Shown here piece by piece: positions 37,972 through 48,046 of a DNA stretch of 64,000 bases. Source of the stretch: Alicyclobacillus sp. (lineage in GTDB: Bacteria > Bacillota > Bacilli > Alicyclobacillales > Alicyclobacillaceae); assembly GCA_023511295.1 (NCBI GenBank), contig JAIMBT010000009.1:1-64000 (forward strand). Direction: 5' to 3'. The position numbers and the translations under genes are program-made. Every line of letters begins with the position of its first letter. The first letter of the stretch is position 1. The notes under the pieces are model-generated. The model was not told the DNA's origin, made no database searches, and saw only the letters and a program-made list of their open reading frames with translations.

Positions 37972-39267
37972 ATGGCACAACTTCCAGCGTTCCAACCTCC
38001 GACATCCGGAGATCCCATCACGCAAAAGGACGGAAAACTGAACGTCCCGGACCACCCCATCATCCCCTTCATCGAAGGCGATGGGACCGGCCCGGACATC
38101 TGGCGCGCCTCGCAGCGGGTGTTTGACGCCGCGGTCGAAAAGGTCTATAGCGGCAAGCGGAAAGTCGCTTGGTACGAGGTGTTCGCAGGCGAGAAGGCGT
38201 TCAACCAGTTCGGCGAGTGGCTGCCGGCGGACACGCTGACCGCTCTGTCGAAGTACATCGTCAGCATCAAGGGCCCGCTGACCACGCCGGTCGGAGGCGG
38301 CATCCGGTCGTTGAACGTCGCACTGCGGCAGGAGCTGGACCTGTACGTGTGCCAGCGCCCGGTGCGCTACTTCACGGGCGTACCGTCGCCCGTGAAGCAC
38401 CCGGAACTGGTCGATATGGTGATCTTCCGCGAGAACTCGGAGGACATCTACGCGGGCGTCGAATGGGCAGAGGGGACGCCTGAAGTCAAGAAGGTCATCG
38501 AGTTCCTCCAAAACGAGATGGGCGTAAAGAAGATCCGCTTCCCAGAGACCTCCGGCATCGGTATCAAGCCGGTCTCGCGGGAAGGTACAGAGCGGCTGGT
38601 CAGTGCGGCGATTGAGTACGCGCTGGCGCATCGGCGCAAGAGCGTCACGCTGGTCCACAAGGGCAATATCATGAAGTTCACCGAAGGAGCCTTCAAAAAC
38701 TGGGGTTACGAGGTCGCGGAAAAGCAGTACGGCGACCGGACCTTCACGTGGGCGGCGTACGACCGCATCAAGGAAGCGCAGGGCCAGGAAGCGGCGGATG
38801 CTGCACAGAAGGCGGCTGTTGCAGAAGGCAAGATTATCGTCAAGGACGTCATCGCAGACGCCTTCCTGCAACAGATCTTGACGCGTCCCGCGGAGTACGA
38901 CGTGATTGCGACCATGAACCTGAACGGCGACTACGTGTCCGACGCGTTGGCCGCGCAGGTCGGCGGGATTGGCATCGCGCCGGGCGCGAACATCAACTAC
39001 AAGACGGGGCACGCGGTGTTTGAGGCGACCCACGGCACGGCGCCGAAGTACGCGGGCCTCGACAAGGTCAACCCAGGCTCCGTCATCTTGTCTGGCGTGA
39101 TGATGTTCGAGTTCATGGGTTGGCAGGAAGTCGCGGACACCATCACGGCGGCGCTGGAAAAGACCATCTCGCAGAAGAAGGTCACCTACGACTTCGCCCG
39201 CCTGATGGAAGGCGCGACGGAGTTGAAGACCTCCGAGTTCGCGGACGCCATTATCGCGAACCTGTGA
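37972..39267 (+). CDS. icd: NADP-dependent isocitrate dehydrogenase
   Basis: A 431-residue TCA-cycle enzyme (isocitrate to 2-oxoglutarate). Motifs include [14 protein letters not shown], the substrate/phosphorylation loop [15 protein letters not shown], and the cofactor segment [20 protein letters not shown]. The ATG follows AGGGAGGC. In Bacillus the order is citZ-icd-mdh; here icd-mdh is kept but no citrate synthase gene precedes it, trpS occupying that place. Confidence 0.97.
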   Translation: MAQLPAFQPPTSGDPITQKDGKLNVPDHPIIPFIEGDGTGPDIWRASQRVFDAAVEKVYSGKRKVAWYEVFAGEKAFNQFGEWLPADTLTALSKYIVSIKGPLTTPVGGGIRSLNVALRQELDLYVCQRPVRYFTGVPSPVKHPELVDMVIFRENSEDIYAGVEWAEGTPEVKKVIEFLQNEMGVKKIRFPETSGIGIKPVSREGTERLVSAAIEYALAHRRKSVTLVHKGNIMKFTEGAFKNWGYEVAEKQYGDRTFTWAAYDRIKEAQGQEAADAAQKAAVAEGKIIVKDVIADAFLQQILTRPAEYDVIATMNLNGDYVSDALAAQVGGIGIAPGANINYKTGHAVFEATHGTAPKYAGLDKVNPGSVILSGVMMFEFMGWQEVADTITAALEKTISQKKVTYDFARLMEGATELKTSEFADAIIANL

Positions 39268-39331
39268 GCCGGTGTCATCCGGGTGTATCCGGAAGTTCGA
39301 GTCCGTGTCTTTTCAGCAGGAGGCGGTCGAA

Positions 39332-40273
39332 GTGTTGAAGCGAAAGAAGATTACCGTCATCGGCGCGGGGTTCACCGGTGCGACGACCGCGTTCATGCTC
39401 GCGTCGAGGGAACTCGGTGACGTGGTCCTGCTCGACATCCCGCAACTCGAGAACGCCACCAAAGGGAAGGCGCTCGACATGCTGGAGGCGATGCCGGTCA
39501 TCGGTTCTGACGTTCGCATCACCGGGACCGCCCACTACGAGGACACCGCGGATTCGGACCTGGTCATCATCACGGCTGGGGTTGCCCGCAAGCCGGGGAT
39601 GAGCCGGGACGACCTCGTCACGACGAACGCTGGCATCGTGCGCTCGGTCACGGAGCAGGTGGTCCGGTATTCGCCGAATAGCATCCTGGTGGTCCTGAGC
39701 AACCCCGTCGATGCGATGACCTACGTCGCCTTCCGGGCGTCCGGTTTTCCGAGGGAGCGCGTCATCGGGCAAGCCGGGGTACTCGACACCGCCCGGTTCA
39801 ACGCCTTCGTGGCAGCGGCGTTGAACGTGTCGGTGGCAGAGGTGCACGGCTTCGTACTCGGCGTTCACGGGGACGATATGGTGCCCCTCGTCCGCTATTC
39901 GAACGTCGGGGGTGTACCGCTGGAGCAGTTGCTGCCGAAGGACCAACTGGATGCCATCGTCGAACGCACGCGAACGGGCGGCGGCGAGATTGTCAACCTG
40001 CTCGGTAATGGCAGTGCGTACTACGCCCCGGCGGCGGCGCTCACGCAGATGGCGGAGGCCATCCTGAAAGACAAGCGGAGGTTGTTGCCGGCCATCGCGT
40101 ACCTGACCGGGGAGTACGGGTACGACAACTTGTTTCTCGGCGTTCCCACCATCCTCGGGAGAAGCGGGATCGAGCAGATTGTCTCGCTCGAGTTGACACC
40201 GGACGAAAAGGCGGCGCTCGACCGCTCCGCTGCGTCCGTCCGGGCGGTCCTTCGCGTCGTCGACGGTGTGTGA
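39332..40273 (+). CDS. mdh: Malate dehydrogenase
   Basis: A 313-residue NAD-dependent enzyme (malate to oxaloacetate). [18 protein letters not shown] is the Rossmann loop. Substrate Arg residues fall in [25 protein letters not shown] follows, and the catalytic His is in [10 protein letters not shown]. The GARKPG-type loop marks it as malate rather than lactate dehydrogenase. AGCAGGAGG places the start at GTG 39332, 65 bases after icd. A strong terminator follows, so icd-mdh form one unit. Confidence 0.96.
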   Translation: MLKRKKITVIGAGFTGATTAFMLASRELGDVVLLDIPQLENATKGKALDMLEAMPVIGSDVRITGTAHYEDTADSDLVIITAGVARKPGMSRDDLVTTNAGIVRSVTEQVVRYSPNSILVVLSNPVDAMTYVAFRASGFPRERVIGQAGVLDTARFNAFVAAALNVSVAEVHGFVLGVHGDDMVPLVRYSNVGGVPLEQLLPKDQLDAIVERTRTGGGEIVNLLGNGSAYYAPAAALTQMAEAILKDKRRLLPAIAYLTGEYGYDNLFLGVPTILGRSGIEQIVSLELTPDEKAALDRSAASVRAVLRVVDGV

Positions 40274-40334
40274 CGACCTGTCCGCCGCGTGAAGACACTC
40301 GGCGGGATGGTCCCTTCAACGGGATGTACATTGC

Positions 40335-40370
40335 AAAACCGCCCGAAGCGACGTCGGGCGGTTTTGCTTT
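40335..40370 (+). terminator. Intrinsic terminator after mdh
   Basis: AAAACCGCCCGA (40335-40346) pairs with TCGGGCGGTTTT (40354-40365), followed by GCTTTT. A 12-bp perfect stem that ends icd-mdh and may work in both directions. Confidence 0.92.
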
Positions 40371-40401
40371 TCTGTCCAGGCGGAGCCGGCGGTTCGGGAT
40401 G

Positions 40402-40410
40402 TGTTACAAT
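40402..40410 (+). promoter_or_regulatory. Extended -10 promoter element before polA
   Basis: TGT-TACAAT (TACAAT at 40405-40410) is an extended -10; no good -35 is seen. The polA ATG is 62 bases downstream. Confidence 0.5.
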
Positions 40411-40472
40411 AGACCGCGGGACTCGGGTGCCCTCGCGCGTGTCCGGGTTCAGGACATGAAGAGAGGTGCGCC

Positions 40473-43193
40473 ATGACGGACAGATCCGCCAAGCTGATGT
40501 TGATTGACGGCAACAGCATTACGTACCGCGCATTCTTTGCCCTGCCTCCACTGACCAACGCCAGCGGCCAGTACACCAACGCCGTGTTCGGCTTCACACA
40601 GATGCTGTTGAAGGTCCTCGAGGACGAACAACCGACGCATATCGCCGTGGCCTTCGACGCCGGGAAGGTGACCTTTCGCCACGATTACTACCATGCCTAC
40701 AAGGGGACCCGGCAGAAGACGCCAGGCGAGCTCTCCGAACAGTTTCCACTGGTCCGGGAGGTGCTGGACGCGTTTGGCATCCGCGCCATCGAGTTGCCGA
40801 CCTATGAAGCGGACGACATCATCGGCACCTTGGCGTCGGTGGCGGAGCGCCAAGGTGTGCAGACGGTGGTGGTTTCCGGGGACAAAGACCTGTTGCAGCT
40901 AGTGAGCGACAAGGTACACGCCATGCTGACGCGCAGAGGCGTGACCGACGTGGAGCGCTACACGCCGGCTGAGGTGGCAGAGCGATACGGGCTGCGGCCG
41001 GAACAGATTGTCGATTTGAAGGGGCTCATGGGAGACACGTCGGACAACATCCCCGGTGTGCCCGGGGTCGGCGAGAAGACGGCGCTCAAGCTGCTGCACC
41101 AGTTCGGGACGGTGGAGGCTGTCCTGGAACACGTGTCGGAGGTCTCAGGTGCGAAACTCCAGGAACGCTTGCGGGAACATCGCGAAGACGCGCTGCTATC
41201 GAAGCGGTTGGCGCTCATCTTCCGCGAGGTACCGATTGACGTGGAATTGGCGGATCTGCAGTTCAGCGGAATCCGCGTCGAACCGGTCCGACAGACCCTG
41301 CAGCGGCTGGGATTCAAGTCTTTGCTGGACAAGATAAGTAAGAGCGGACCGGCTGCTTCCGCAGGTGGCTCTCCGGTCCACGAGACGGCCATGGGCGACA
41401 TCGCCGCGGCGGAGGCAGCAGGCGCGAGCGCGTCAGGCAATTCCGACGCGGGTGCGGCCATCCCGTCCGAGGTCCCGTATCGGCGCGTGACGACGCACGC
41501 GGAACTCGAAGCGTTCCTCGCCGAGCTGCAGAGTGACGTCGGTGTCCTCCCGGTTTGTGATGGTCCGGATTACCACACCGCCAACCTGATGGGATTCGCG
41601 GTCGGCTCGCGGGAGTTGTGCGCGTATATCTCCTTTGAGGGTGAACTCGAGACGCCGGACATCAAGGCCGTGTGGGGGCCGGAGTACGACAAGACGGTGT
41701 TCGATTTGAAGTCCCTGATGGTTCTGCTGGATGCTCATGGACACAGTCTGGCGCCGGATGGTACGTGGTTCGACGTGTTGGTCGGCAGTTACCTGCTCAA
41801 TCCGTCGGACGGCGAGCTGACGCTTGGCGACATCCTGGCGCGTGAGTTGCACAAGGATGTCCCCAACTGCCGCTGGGACGCGGAGGACGACGTGGAGAGC
41901 AAGGCACAGGTCGCCGCGCTGTTGCCGGAGCTGCGTCAACACATCGAGAGCGGACTGCGCGAACAAGACATGGACGACCTGTACCACCGGATTGAACTGC
42001 CGCTCGAGTTTGTGCTCGCGAAGATGGAGTTGCTGGGCTTTCACGTGAACGCAGATCGATTGCGTCAGTTCGGCCGCGAGCTCGAAGCCAAGCTGGCGGC
42101 ATTGACGGCGGACATCTACGCCCTGGCGGGAACCGAGTTCAACATCAATTCGCCGAAGCAACTTGGCGAGATCTTGTTCGACAAGCTGGGACTGCCAGCG
42201 TTGAAGAAGACGAAGACCGGCTACTCGACGAGCGCGGACGTGCTGGAAAAGCTTGCGCCGCAGCACGAGATTGTCGACAAGATCTTGGAGTTCCGCCAGG
42301 TGGGCAAGCTCCTGTCGACCTACGTCGAGGGGTTGCTCAAGGTCATCCGGCCGGAGACCGGCCGGGTCCACACGCGTTTTCACCAGGCTCTCACGGCCAC
42401 CGGCCGCCTGTCTTCGAGCGAGCCCAACCTCCAGAACATCCCCATCCGCATGGAGGAGGGCCGCAAGCTGCGCCAGGCGTTTGAGCCGAGTTACGAGGAC
42501 TGGGTCATCGTATCCGCCGACTACTCACAGATTGAACTGCGCATCCTCGCCCACCTGTCCGGCGACGAGGCTCTGGTGGAGGCGTTCCGGAATGATCTCG
42601 ATATCCACACGAGCACCGCTGCGCTGGTGTTCGGTGTCCATCCCGATGGCGTCACGCCCCTCATGCGCCGGCAAGCGAAGGCGGTGAACTTCGGCATCGT
42701 GTACGGCATCAGCGACTACGGGCTCTCCCAGAACCTCAACATCCCGCGCGCGCAGGCGGGGCAATTCATCGAGGACTACTTCGCGAAGTTCCCCGGAGTG
42801 GCGCGATATATGAAGGAGATTGTGGAGACGGCGCGGGCGCAGGGGTACGTCACCACACTGCTCAACCGTCGTCGCTACCTGCGCGACATCCACAGCCGAA
42901 ACTTCAACCTGCGCAGTTTCGCGGAGCGGACCGCGATGAATACACCCATCCAGGGGACGGCAGCCGACATCATCAAGCTCGCGATGGTTCGCATCGACGA
43001 TGCCCTTCGGCGGTCGGGGTTGCAGGCGCGGATGCTGCTGCAGGTGCACGACGAGCTGATCTTCGAGTGCCCACAGGCCGAGGTCGACGACCTCTGCACG
43101 CTCGTCCGCGACAATATGGAGAACTGCCTGACCCTGAGTGTACCGCTGCGAGTGGATATCCACACAGGGCCCACCTGGTACGAGGCGAAGTGA
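40473..43193 (+). CDS. polA: DNA polymerase I
   Basis: A 906-residue repair/Okazaki polymerase. N-terminal 5'-3' exonuclease (LIDGNSITYRAFFALPPL; YEADDIIGTLA; GDTSDNIPGVPGVGEKTA). The middle 3'-5' exonuclease-like domain (about residues 310-500) lacks the usual DxE and DxxxY residues and looks inactive, as in Bacillus/Geobacillus Pol I. The C-terminal polymerase has SADYSQIELRILAHLSGD, RRQAKAVNFGIVYGIS and LLQVHDELIFE. It is followed by mutM and coaE, the Bacillus polA-mutM-coaE order. Confidence 0.97.
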   Translation: MTDRSAKLMLIDGNSITYRAFFALPPLTNASGQYTNAVFGFTQMLLKVLEDEQPTHIAVAFDAGKVTFRHDYYHAYKGTRQKTPGELSEQFPLVREVLDAFGIRAIELPTYEADDIIGTLASVAERQGVQTVVVSGDKDLLQLVSDKVHAMLTRRGVTDVERYTPAEVAERYGLRPEQIVDLKGLMGDTSDNIPGVPGVGEKTALKLLHQFGTVEAVLEHVSEVSGAKLQERLREHREDALLSKRLALIFREVPIDVELADLQFSGIRVEPVRQTLQRLGFKSLLDKISKSGPAASAGGSPVHETAMGDIAAAEAAGASASGNSDAGAAIPSEVPYRRVTTHAELEAFLAELQSDVGVLPVCDGPDYHTANLMGFAVGSRELCAYISFEGELETPDIKAVWGPEYDKTVFDLKSLMVLLDAHGHSLAPDGTWFDVLVGSYLLNPSDGELTLGDILARELHKDVPNCRWDAEDDVESKAQVAALLPELRQHIESGLREQDMDDLYHRIELPLEFVLAKMELLGFHVNADRLRQFGRELEAKLAALTADIYALAGTEFNINSPKQLGEILFDKLGLPALKKTKTGYSTSADVLEKLAPQHEIVDKILEFRQVGKLLSTYVEGLLKVIRPETGRVHTRFHQALTATGRLSSSEPNLQNIPIRMEEGRKLRQAFEPSYEDWVIVSADYSQIELRILAHLSGDEALVEAFRNDLDIHTSTAALVFGVHPDGVTPLMRRQAKAVNFGIVYGISDYGLSQNLNIPRAQAGQFIEDYFAKFPGVARYMKEIVETARAQGYVTTLLNRRRYLRDIHSRNFNLRSFAERTAMNTPIQGTAADIIKLAMVRIDDALRRSGLQARMLLQVHDELIFECPQAEVDDLCTLVRDNMENCLTLSVPLRVDIHTGPTWYEAK

Positions 43194-43230
43194 GACGGCG
43201 ATTCGCGTAACGACAGGGAGGGGGATGGGC

Positions 43231-44100
43231 ATGCCGGAACTGCCAGAGGTCGAGACCGTTCGCCGCAGCCTCGAGGCGCTCATCGTCGGCAAGACGATGG
43301 CCTCCGTGGAGGTGCGCCTCGCCCGCATCATCCGGACGCCGCCCGACGCTGCTGCGTTCGCGGCCCTGTTGACCGGATGCCGCGTGGAGGCCGTCCGTCG
43401 GCGCGGCAAGTACCTGCTGTTTGAGGTGCCTCCTTGGACGCTCGTCTCCCATCTACGCATGGAAGGACAATACAGGCTGGCGTCGGCGTTGGAGCCGGAA
43501 TCCCCCCACACGCACGTGGTGTTCCACTTTACCGACGGTACCGAGCTGCGCTACCGGGACGTTCGGCAGTTCGGCACGATGGACCTCGTGCGCGACTTGG
43601 CGGAAGCGCCAGAGGGGTTGCGGACGCTCGGGCCAGAGCCGTTTGATCCGCTGTTGACAGCGGCCGCCTTTTACGGCCGCATCCACGGACGCCAGGCGCC
43701 CATCAAGGCGGTGCTGCTCGACCAGACATGCCTGGCTGGACTTGGGAATATCTATGTGGATGAGGCGCTCTTTGCTGCGAGGATTCACCCGCAGCGCCCG
43801 GCAGATCGCGTCACGAAACGGGAAGCCTCGGTGCTGCTTCACGAAATTCGCGAGGTGCTGACGCGGGCCATCGAGGCCGGCGGGTCCTCGGTTCGCACGT
43901 ACGTGAACGGGTACGGCCGTCACGGTGGTTTTCAAGTGGAGCTTTCCGTATACGGGCGAGAGGGACAACCTTGTCGCGTGTGCGGGACGGAGATTTTGAA
44001 GCTGCGCGTGGCTGGCCGCGGCACCCACGTGTGCCCGACTTGCCAAGGTCGGCCGAAGCAGCGTCGACGGCGGCGGAAGACCGCGCGACAGGGCGCGTGA
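43231..44100 (+). CDS. mutM: Formamidopyrimidine-DNA glycosylase (Fpg)
   Basis: A 289-residue base-excision enzyme that removes 8-oxoguanine and nicks the abasic site. The mature MPELPEVETV start supplies the catalytic Pro2/Glu3, which decides for the ATG at 43231 over the one at 43225. LRMEGQYRL, GNIYVDEALF and the C-terminal zinc finger (CRVCG...CPTC) follow. The last residues are strongly basic (RPKQRRRRRKTAR). It lies 37 bases after polA. Confidence 0.97.
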   Translation: MPELPEVETVRRSLEALIVGKTMASVEVRLARIIRTPPDAAAFAALLTGCRVEAVRRRGKYLLFEVPPWTLVSHLRMEGQYRLASALEPESPHTHVVFHFTDGTELRYRDVRQFGTMDLVRDLAEAPEGLRTLGPEPFDPLLTAAAFYGRIHGRQAPIKAVLLDQTCLAGLGNIYVDEALFAARIHPQRPADRVTKREASVLLHEIREVLTRAIEAGGSSVRTYVNGYGRHGGFQVELSVYGREGQPCRVCGTEILKLRVAGRGTHVCPTCQGRPKQRRRRRKTARQGA

Positions 44101-44115
44101 AGGGAGTGCGGGGTT

Positions 44116-44739
44116 GTGATTGTGGGGCTGACTGGCGGAATTGCGACAGGGAAGAGTACGGTGACGCGCATCCTTCGAGGTCTCGGCGCTTACGTCGTTG
44201 ACGCGGACGTTTGGGCGCGCCGCGTCGTGGAACCTGGGTCGGACGGACTGCGGCAAGTGGTGGCCGCCTTCGGCCCGGACATCCTTCAGCCGGACGGGTC
44301 CCTGGACCGCCGCGCGCTCGGACGGAGGGTGTTCGCGGACGACACAGCGCGGGCTCGGCTGAACGAGATCATCCATCCCTTGGTGCGAGCCGGGATGAAG
44401 GCGGAGACGGCCGCCTACCGCGCGGAACATCTGGAGCGCCCAGTGGTGTGGGATGTCCCGCTCCTGTTTGAGGGAGAGACGCAGCGGCTGGTCGACACCA
44501 CCGTGTTGGTCTACGTGCCCGAGCACGTGCAGCTCGCTCGCCTGATGGCGCGCGACGGCTGCAGCGAGGCGGACGCTTGGGCTCGTATCCGCGCGCAGAT
44601 GCCCATCGACGAGAAGCGGCGCCGCGCGGCATATGTGATTGACAACAGCGGGGAGCTGGCGGACACAAGGCGGCAGGTGGAGGTCCTCTGGCAGACCCTG
44701 TGCGACCGCATGGCCGGCGGAGAGGAAGGCGGGCAGTGA
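44116..44739 (+). CDS. coaE: Dephospho-CoA kinase
   Basis: A 207-residue enzyme for the last step of CoA synthesis. The P-loop GLTGGIATGKST is at residues 4-15, followed by VDADVWARRVVEPG and VWDVPLLFEG, which are typical of CoaE. The GTG at 44116 is preceded by GAAGGGAGTG. Its TGA overlaps the GTG of the lytic transglycosylase gene (GTGA), as in the Bacillus polA-mutM-coaE block. Confidence 0.96.
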   Translation: MIVGLTGGIATGKSTVTRILRGLGAYVVDADVWARRVVEPGSDGLRQVVAAFGPDILQPDGSLDRRALGRRVFADDTARARLNEIIHPLVRAGMKAETAAYRAEHLERPVVWDVPLLFEGETQRLVDTTVLVYVPEHVQLARLMARDGCSEADAWARIRAQMPIDEKRRRAAYVIDNSGELADTRRQVEVLWQTLCDRMAGGEEGGQ

Positions 44740-45371
44740 AGGTGGTCGTGTGGCGGCGCCGGGTGGTGGTGTCCATCGTGCTCCTCGTGGCCGTCGTGGG
44801 CCTCATCACGTCGAATCGATTTTGGCGGTGGATGTATCCCATCGGTTTCGAGGGACAGATTGTAGCGGCCGCCCACCAGAACGAGCTGGATCCCCTTCTG
44901 GTCGCCAGCGTCATCCGCGTCGAGAGCCAGTTCCACGAAGACGACGTGTCACACGCCGGTGCCATTGGCTTGATGCAACTGATGCCGCAGACGGCGCAGT
45001 GGATTGCGGTTCAGATGGCCGCGGAGGGGACGCCCTTGCCAGGCGGGCAGGCCGAGACGGAAACCAGTCAGTTGGCGAGTCCGGCGCTGAACATCCGGCT
45101 CGGCACATGGTACATCCGCTACCTGACGGAACAGTTCCACGGCAATACGGTCGCTGCCATCGCGGCGTACAACAGTGGTCCACAGCGAGTCAAGGGGTGG
45201 CTCGCGGCCGGAACCTGGGACGGGAAGTTGGCACACATCACGGACATTCCCGTGGGGGAAACGCGCCACTTCGTCGACCGCGTGTTCTACAACTACAGCT
45301 TGTACCGGCGCATCTACGGGAAGGACCCGCGGTGGCAGGTGACCGCATCGGCGGCGGACCATGCCCCGTGA
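44736..45371 (+). CDS. Membrane-anchored lytic transglycosylase (SLT domain)
   Basis: A 211-residue cell-wall enzyme. An N-terminal signal anchor (basic residues, then VVVSIVLLVAVVGLI) puts it outside the membrane. The Slt domain has the catalytic Glu in ASVIRVESQF, then SHAGAIGLMQLMPQTAQW, LNIRLGTWYI and AIAAYNSGPQRV. It would cleave peptidoglycan with formation of 1,6-anhydro ends. GTG start overlapping coaE. The next element is the tRNA-Leu promoter. Confidence 0.94.
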   Translation: MKVVVWRRRVVVSIVLLVAVVGLITSNRFWRWMYPIGFEGQIVAAAHQNELDPLLVASVIRVESQFHEDDVSHAGAIGLMQLMPQTAQWIAVQMAAEGTPLPGGQAETETSQLASPALNIRLGTWYIRYLTEQFHGNTVAAIAAYNSGPQRVKGWLAAGTWDGKLAHITDIPVGETRHFVDRVFYNYSLYRRIYGKDPRWQVTASAADHAP

Positions 45372-45401
45372 GGTGCCTGGCGAAGCGGCAGGAAGTGTCA
45401 G

Positions 45402-45430
45402 TTGACACAGGCTGCTTCGCCTCCTATAAT
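45402..45430 (+). promoter_or_regulatory. Full-consensus promoter of the tRNA-Leu gene
   Basis: TTGACA (45402-45407), 17-base spacer, TATAAT (45425-45430): both hexamers and the spacing match consensus. The tRNA starts 21 bases later. Confidence 0.92.
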
Positions 45431-45451
45431 GAGGCTTGTCGCGAAAAACGC

Positions 45452-45536
45452 GTCGAGGTGGCGGAATCGGCAGACGCGCACGTTTGAGGGGCGTGTGGGG
45501 AAACCCGTGCGGGTTCAAGTCCCGCTCTCGACACCA
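45452..45536 (+). tRNA. tRNA-Leu (anticodon GAG)
   Basis: An 85-base class II tRNA with encoded CCA. Acceptor GTCGAGG pairs with TCTCGAC (one G-T), discriminator A. The anticodon stem CACGT/GCGTG encloses the loop TTGAGGG with anticodon GAG at 45486-45488. A variable arm is followed by the T-arm GGGTTCAAGTCCC. Its 3' part from the anticodon loop onward is duplicated at 51333-51387. Confidence 0.95.
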
Positions 45537-45539
45537 CAG
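45485..45539 (+). repeat. attL-like direct repeat (3' part of tRNA-Leu)
   Basis: 55 bases, from T33 of the anticodon loop through CCA and three further bases, identical to 51333-51387. It marks the left boundary of the genomic island. Repeats that begin in the anticodon loop are typical of tyrosine-integrase crossover sites. Confidence 0.9.
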
Positions 45540-45549
45540 AGTCTGATAT

Positions 45550-45596
45550 AACAAGGGTTTTCGGGAAAATCGCCCGGAAACCCTTGTTGCCGTTTT
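45550..45596 (+). terminator. Intrinsic terminator after tRNA-Leu
   Basis: AACAAGGGTTTTCGGG (45550-45565) pairs with CCCGGAAACCCTTGTT (45573-45588, one bulge/wobble region), then a five-T run at 45592-45596. It lies inside the island, just past the left repeat. Confidence 0.85.
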
Positions 45597-45616
45597 TGAA
45601 TCCGAGAAAAGCCTCC

Positions 45617-46233
45617 TCAATGATCAGGCGAAAGAGTGGCGATTTGTGAAATCACCTGTAGAGGTTTATCTGACAGACAGAGATGGCCGTGATGCGTGAA
45701 CTCTCGGCTAAAGTCGGGTCTTGCAACCATCCATTCATCGTGTTGCTCTTGGAGGATAGCTCCCCCAAGACGGATGACAGATTCCCGATTCGGGAAGATC
45801 CCAACCACATCGAAGCGTCGCCTGAGTTCACGATTCAAACGCTCTAGCGGGTTGGTCGAGCAAATCTGCTTCCAATGCTCCTTGGGGAACACCATGTACT
45901 CCAGTACGTCTTCTTCAGTCCGCTCCAGCACATTCATCGCCTTCGAGAATTTCCCCTGAAGGTGCTCAACAACGACAGCCAGTTGCTGCTTGGCGGCTTC
46001 CTGTGTTGGCTAAGGCAAAGATCGTTCGGACAATCGACGAAACCATCGATTGGGACGCTCTCGGCACCTGGCTAACGCTCATACCTGTCGGGACCTACCA
46101 GAGGACTCACTTCCGCCGCCATCATTGCTTGGGCGAGGACTTTCAGCCCCTCTTTCAAGAAATCCACATCACCATCTTCGAATCCGATCTTACGAATGAG
46201 CTCCAAAAGTGCCATCTTGTCTGTAGAAGCCAT
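45617..46233 (-). pseudogene. IS256-family transposase remnant (internal deletion)
   Basis: From ATG at 46233, 53 codons match the N-terminus of IS256-type Mutator transposases (MASTDKMALLELIRKIGFED, then KEGLKVLAQAMMAAE) and end at TAG after RYER (46072). The reading resumes with VRTIFA[14 protein letters not shown] and then about 105 codons of C-terminus ([35 protein letters not shown]). The central catalytic region with most DDE residues is deleted, so the element cannot transpose itself. Terminal inverted repeats were not identified. Confidence 0.85.
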
Positions 46234-46363
46234 CGATGTGCGTCCTCTACTGATTGCTCGTCACTTTTAGTAGATTGCACTCGATGGCTCTCTCGTCAAG
46301 ATCCAGCCCCAGAATTTACACCACTACCCGAGACTAACGTTTACACCCACAGCATACTGGAAT

Positions 46364-47791
46364 CTACTCGGTATCCAGCATCTTTCCGTTCGCCTGATGT
46401 TGCGTTGAAGCGAGTGCACTGTGTTTTCGGCCATAAAGAAAGTAAACCGCGAGACCAATGACAAACCATACCATGAAACCAATCCATGTCAGGCGCGACA
46501 GATGAACCATTAGGTAGCCCACAAAGATGACAGAGAGCACTGGAACGACCGGAACCCAAGGAACTCGGAAAGAACGCTGAAGATTCGGCTGTGTCTTGCG
46601 CAGCACCAAAACGCCGATTGATACTGCAATGAATGCCCACATAGTTCCGATATTAGTTAACTCAGCCAACTGCCCCAAAGGGATAAAACCAGCGAACAAC
46701 GCCACGATAATTCCCACTGTCCAACTTGAAAACCCAGGGATCTGCGTTTTTGGATTCACCGAAGATAGTATCTTAGGGAGCAGGCCATCGCGACTGATCG
46801 AATACAAGAGTCGACTTTGGCCGAAACTCATAACTAATAGAACTGTGGTAATGCCTAGGAGGGCAGCCACTGAAATCAAGCCAGCAAACCAATCTTGATG
46901 AACGAACTGCATTGCAAACGCAACTGGGTCTTTCACATCGAGGTGTGTATATGGAACAATTCCGGTTAAAACCAGAGAAACAGCAACGTACAAAACAGTA
47001 CAAATAAGAAGCGAGGCAATAATCCCAATTGGCATATCACGCTGGGGATTTCGTACTTCCTCTGCAGCCGTTGAGACAGCATCGAACCCAATGTTGGCGT
47101 AGAATACCGTCGCGGCACCAGTAATTACACCGCTGATGCCAAATGGCATGAAGGGTGACCAATTCACTGGTTTCACATAGAAGAGTCCTACAAATATGAA
47201 TAAGAGTACTACACTGACCTTTATCAGAACAATTAAAGTGTTAAAATTTGCGGATTGTTTAACACCCCGTGTTAACAAAAAAGTAATAAGTAACATAATG
47301 GCCGCTGCCGGTAAATCAAAATACGTGCCTTTTGCAGGGTTGTAGGCACTTGACAGAAACGCCGGCAGATTGAGGCCGAAGCCAGCAAGTAATCCTTGGA
47401 AGTACCCTGACCATCCGCTCGCAACCGATGCGCATGCTAAACCGTATTCCAAAATGAGATCCCATCCTAAAACCCACGCAATAATTTCCCCAAACGTTGC
47501 GTAACTATATGTGTATGCACTCCCGGAAACCGGTACTGTTGAAGCGAATTCCGAGTAACATAGAGCAGCAAACACGCACGCAATACCGGAAATAATGAAA
47601 GAAATGGCCAGCCCAGGTCCGGAGTGCTCTGCCGCAACCACCCCTGTCAGTACAAATATACCCGTTCCGATAATCGCGCCGATTCCCAATAGTGTAAGAT
47701 CAAATGCGCCCAATGTCTTCTTGAGCTTTGACCGTTCTCTGGAATCGTCGATAAAATCGGCTACCGATTTTTTGCGAAATAAGCTCATCAT
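46364..47791 (-). CDS. APC-family amino acid permease (YhdG/CAT-like) under glycine riboswitch
   Basis: A 475-residue protein with 12 hydrophobic segments. The APC signature is in segment 1 (LLGIGAIIGTGIFVLTGVVA); CYSEFASTVPVSGSAYTYSY and the FDAVSTAAEEVRNPQRDMPIG loop mark the cationic/branched-chain transporter-like subgroup. The gene is clearly AT-richer than the chromosome around it. AAGGAG stands 12 bases before the first of two ATGs. The transcript begins with a tandem glycine riboswitch and terminator, so glycine or a glycine-linked amino acid is the probable substrate, for import or efflux. Confidence 0.92.
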   Translation of the reverse strand: MMSLFRKKSVADFIDDSRERSKLKKTLGAFDLTLLGIGAIIGTGIFVLTGVVAAEHSGPGLAISFIISGIACVFAALCYSEFASTVPVSGSAYTYSYATFGEIIAWVLGWDLILEYGLACASVASGWSGYFQGLLAGFGLNLPAFLSSAYNPAKGTYFDLPAAAIMLLITFLLTRGVKQSANFNTLIVLIKVSVVLLFIFVGLFYVKPVNWSPFMPFGISGVITGAATVFYANIGFDAVSTAAEEVRNPQRDMPIGIIASLLICTVLYVAVSLVLTGIVPYTHLDVKDPVAFAMQFVHQDWFAGLISVAALLGITTVLLVMSFGQSRLLYSISRDGLLPKILSSVNPKTQIPGFSSWTVGIIVALFAGFIPLGQLAELTNIGTMWAFIAVSIGVLVLRKTQPNLQRSFRVPWVPVVPVLSVIFVGYLMVHLSRLTWIGFMVWFVIGLAVYFLYGRKHSALASTQHQANGKMLDTE

Positions 47792-48001
47792 GTTGTTGAA
47801 CCACTCCTTTTTGTGGAAACTCCTTACCTAAGGTAAAAGAACATTTGTAGTGGTTTCCAGCCGACCGTCAGTGGTAGCCACGTCTCCGCGAAGCGATTTT
47901 ACGATGCTGAACTGATAATGAAAACAATCAGTGATCTTCTAGCTCATTGGAAACCTGCTGTATTGACATCACTCTCCTTCCTGCACTAAAGCACTCACCG
48001 C

Positions 48002-48046
48002 AAAAATAAAAGAGACACATACGAAGAAAGCTCCTCGTGTGTCTCT
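48002..48046 (-). terminator. Riboswitch expression-platform terminator
   Basis: On the minus strand AGAGACACACGAGGA and TTCGTATGTGTCTCT form a long stem (two-base bulge), followed by UUUUAUUUUU. Its 5' arm begins where the second glycine aptamer closes, so aptamer folding and this terminator should compete. Confidence 0.85.

Noticed and set aside
46003-46461. 152-codon plus-strand frame
   Set aside because: It runs antisense to the IS256 remnant; the minus-strand reading matches transposase.
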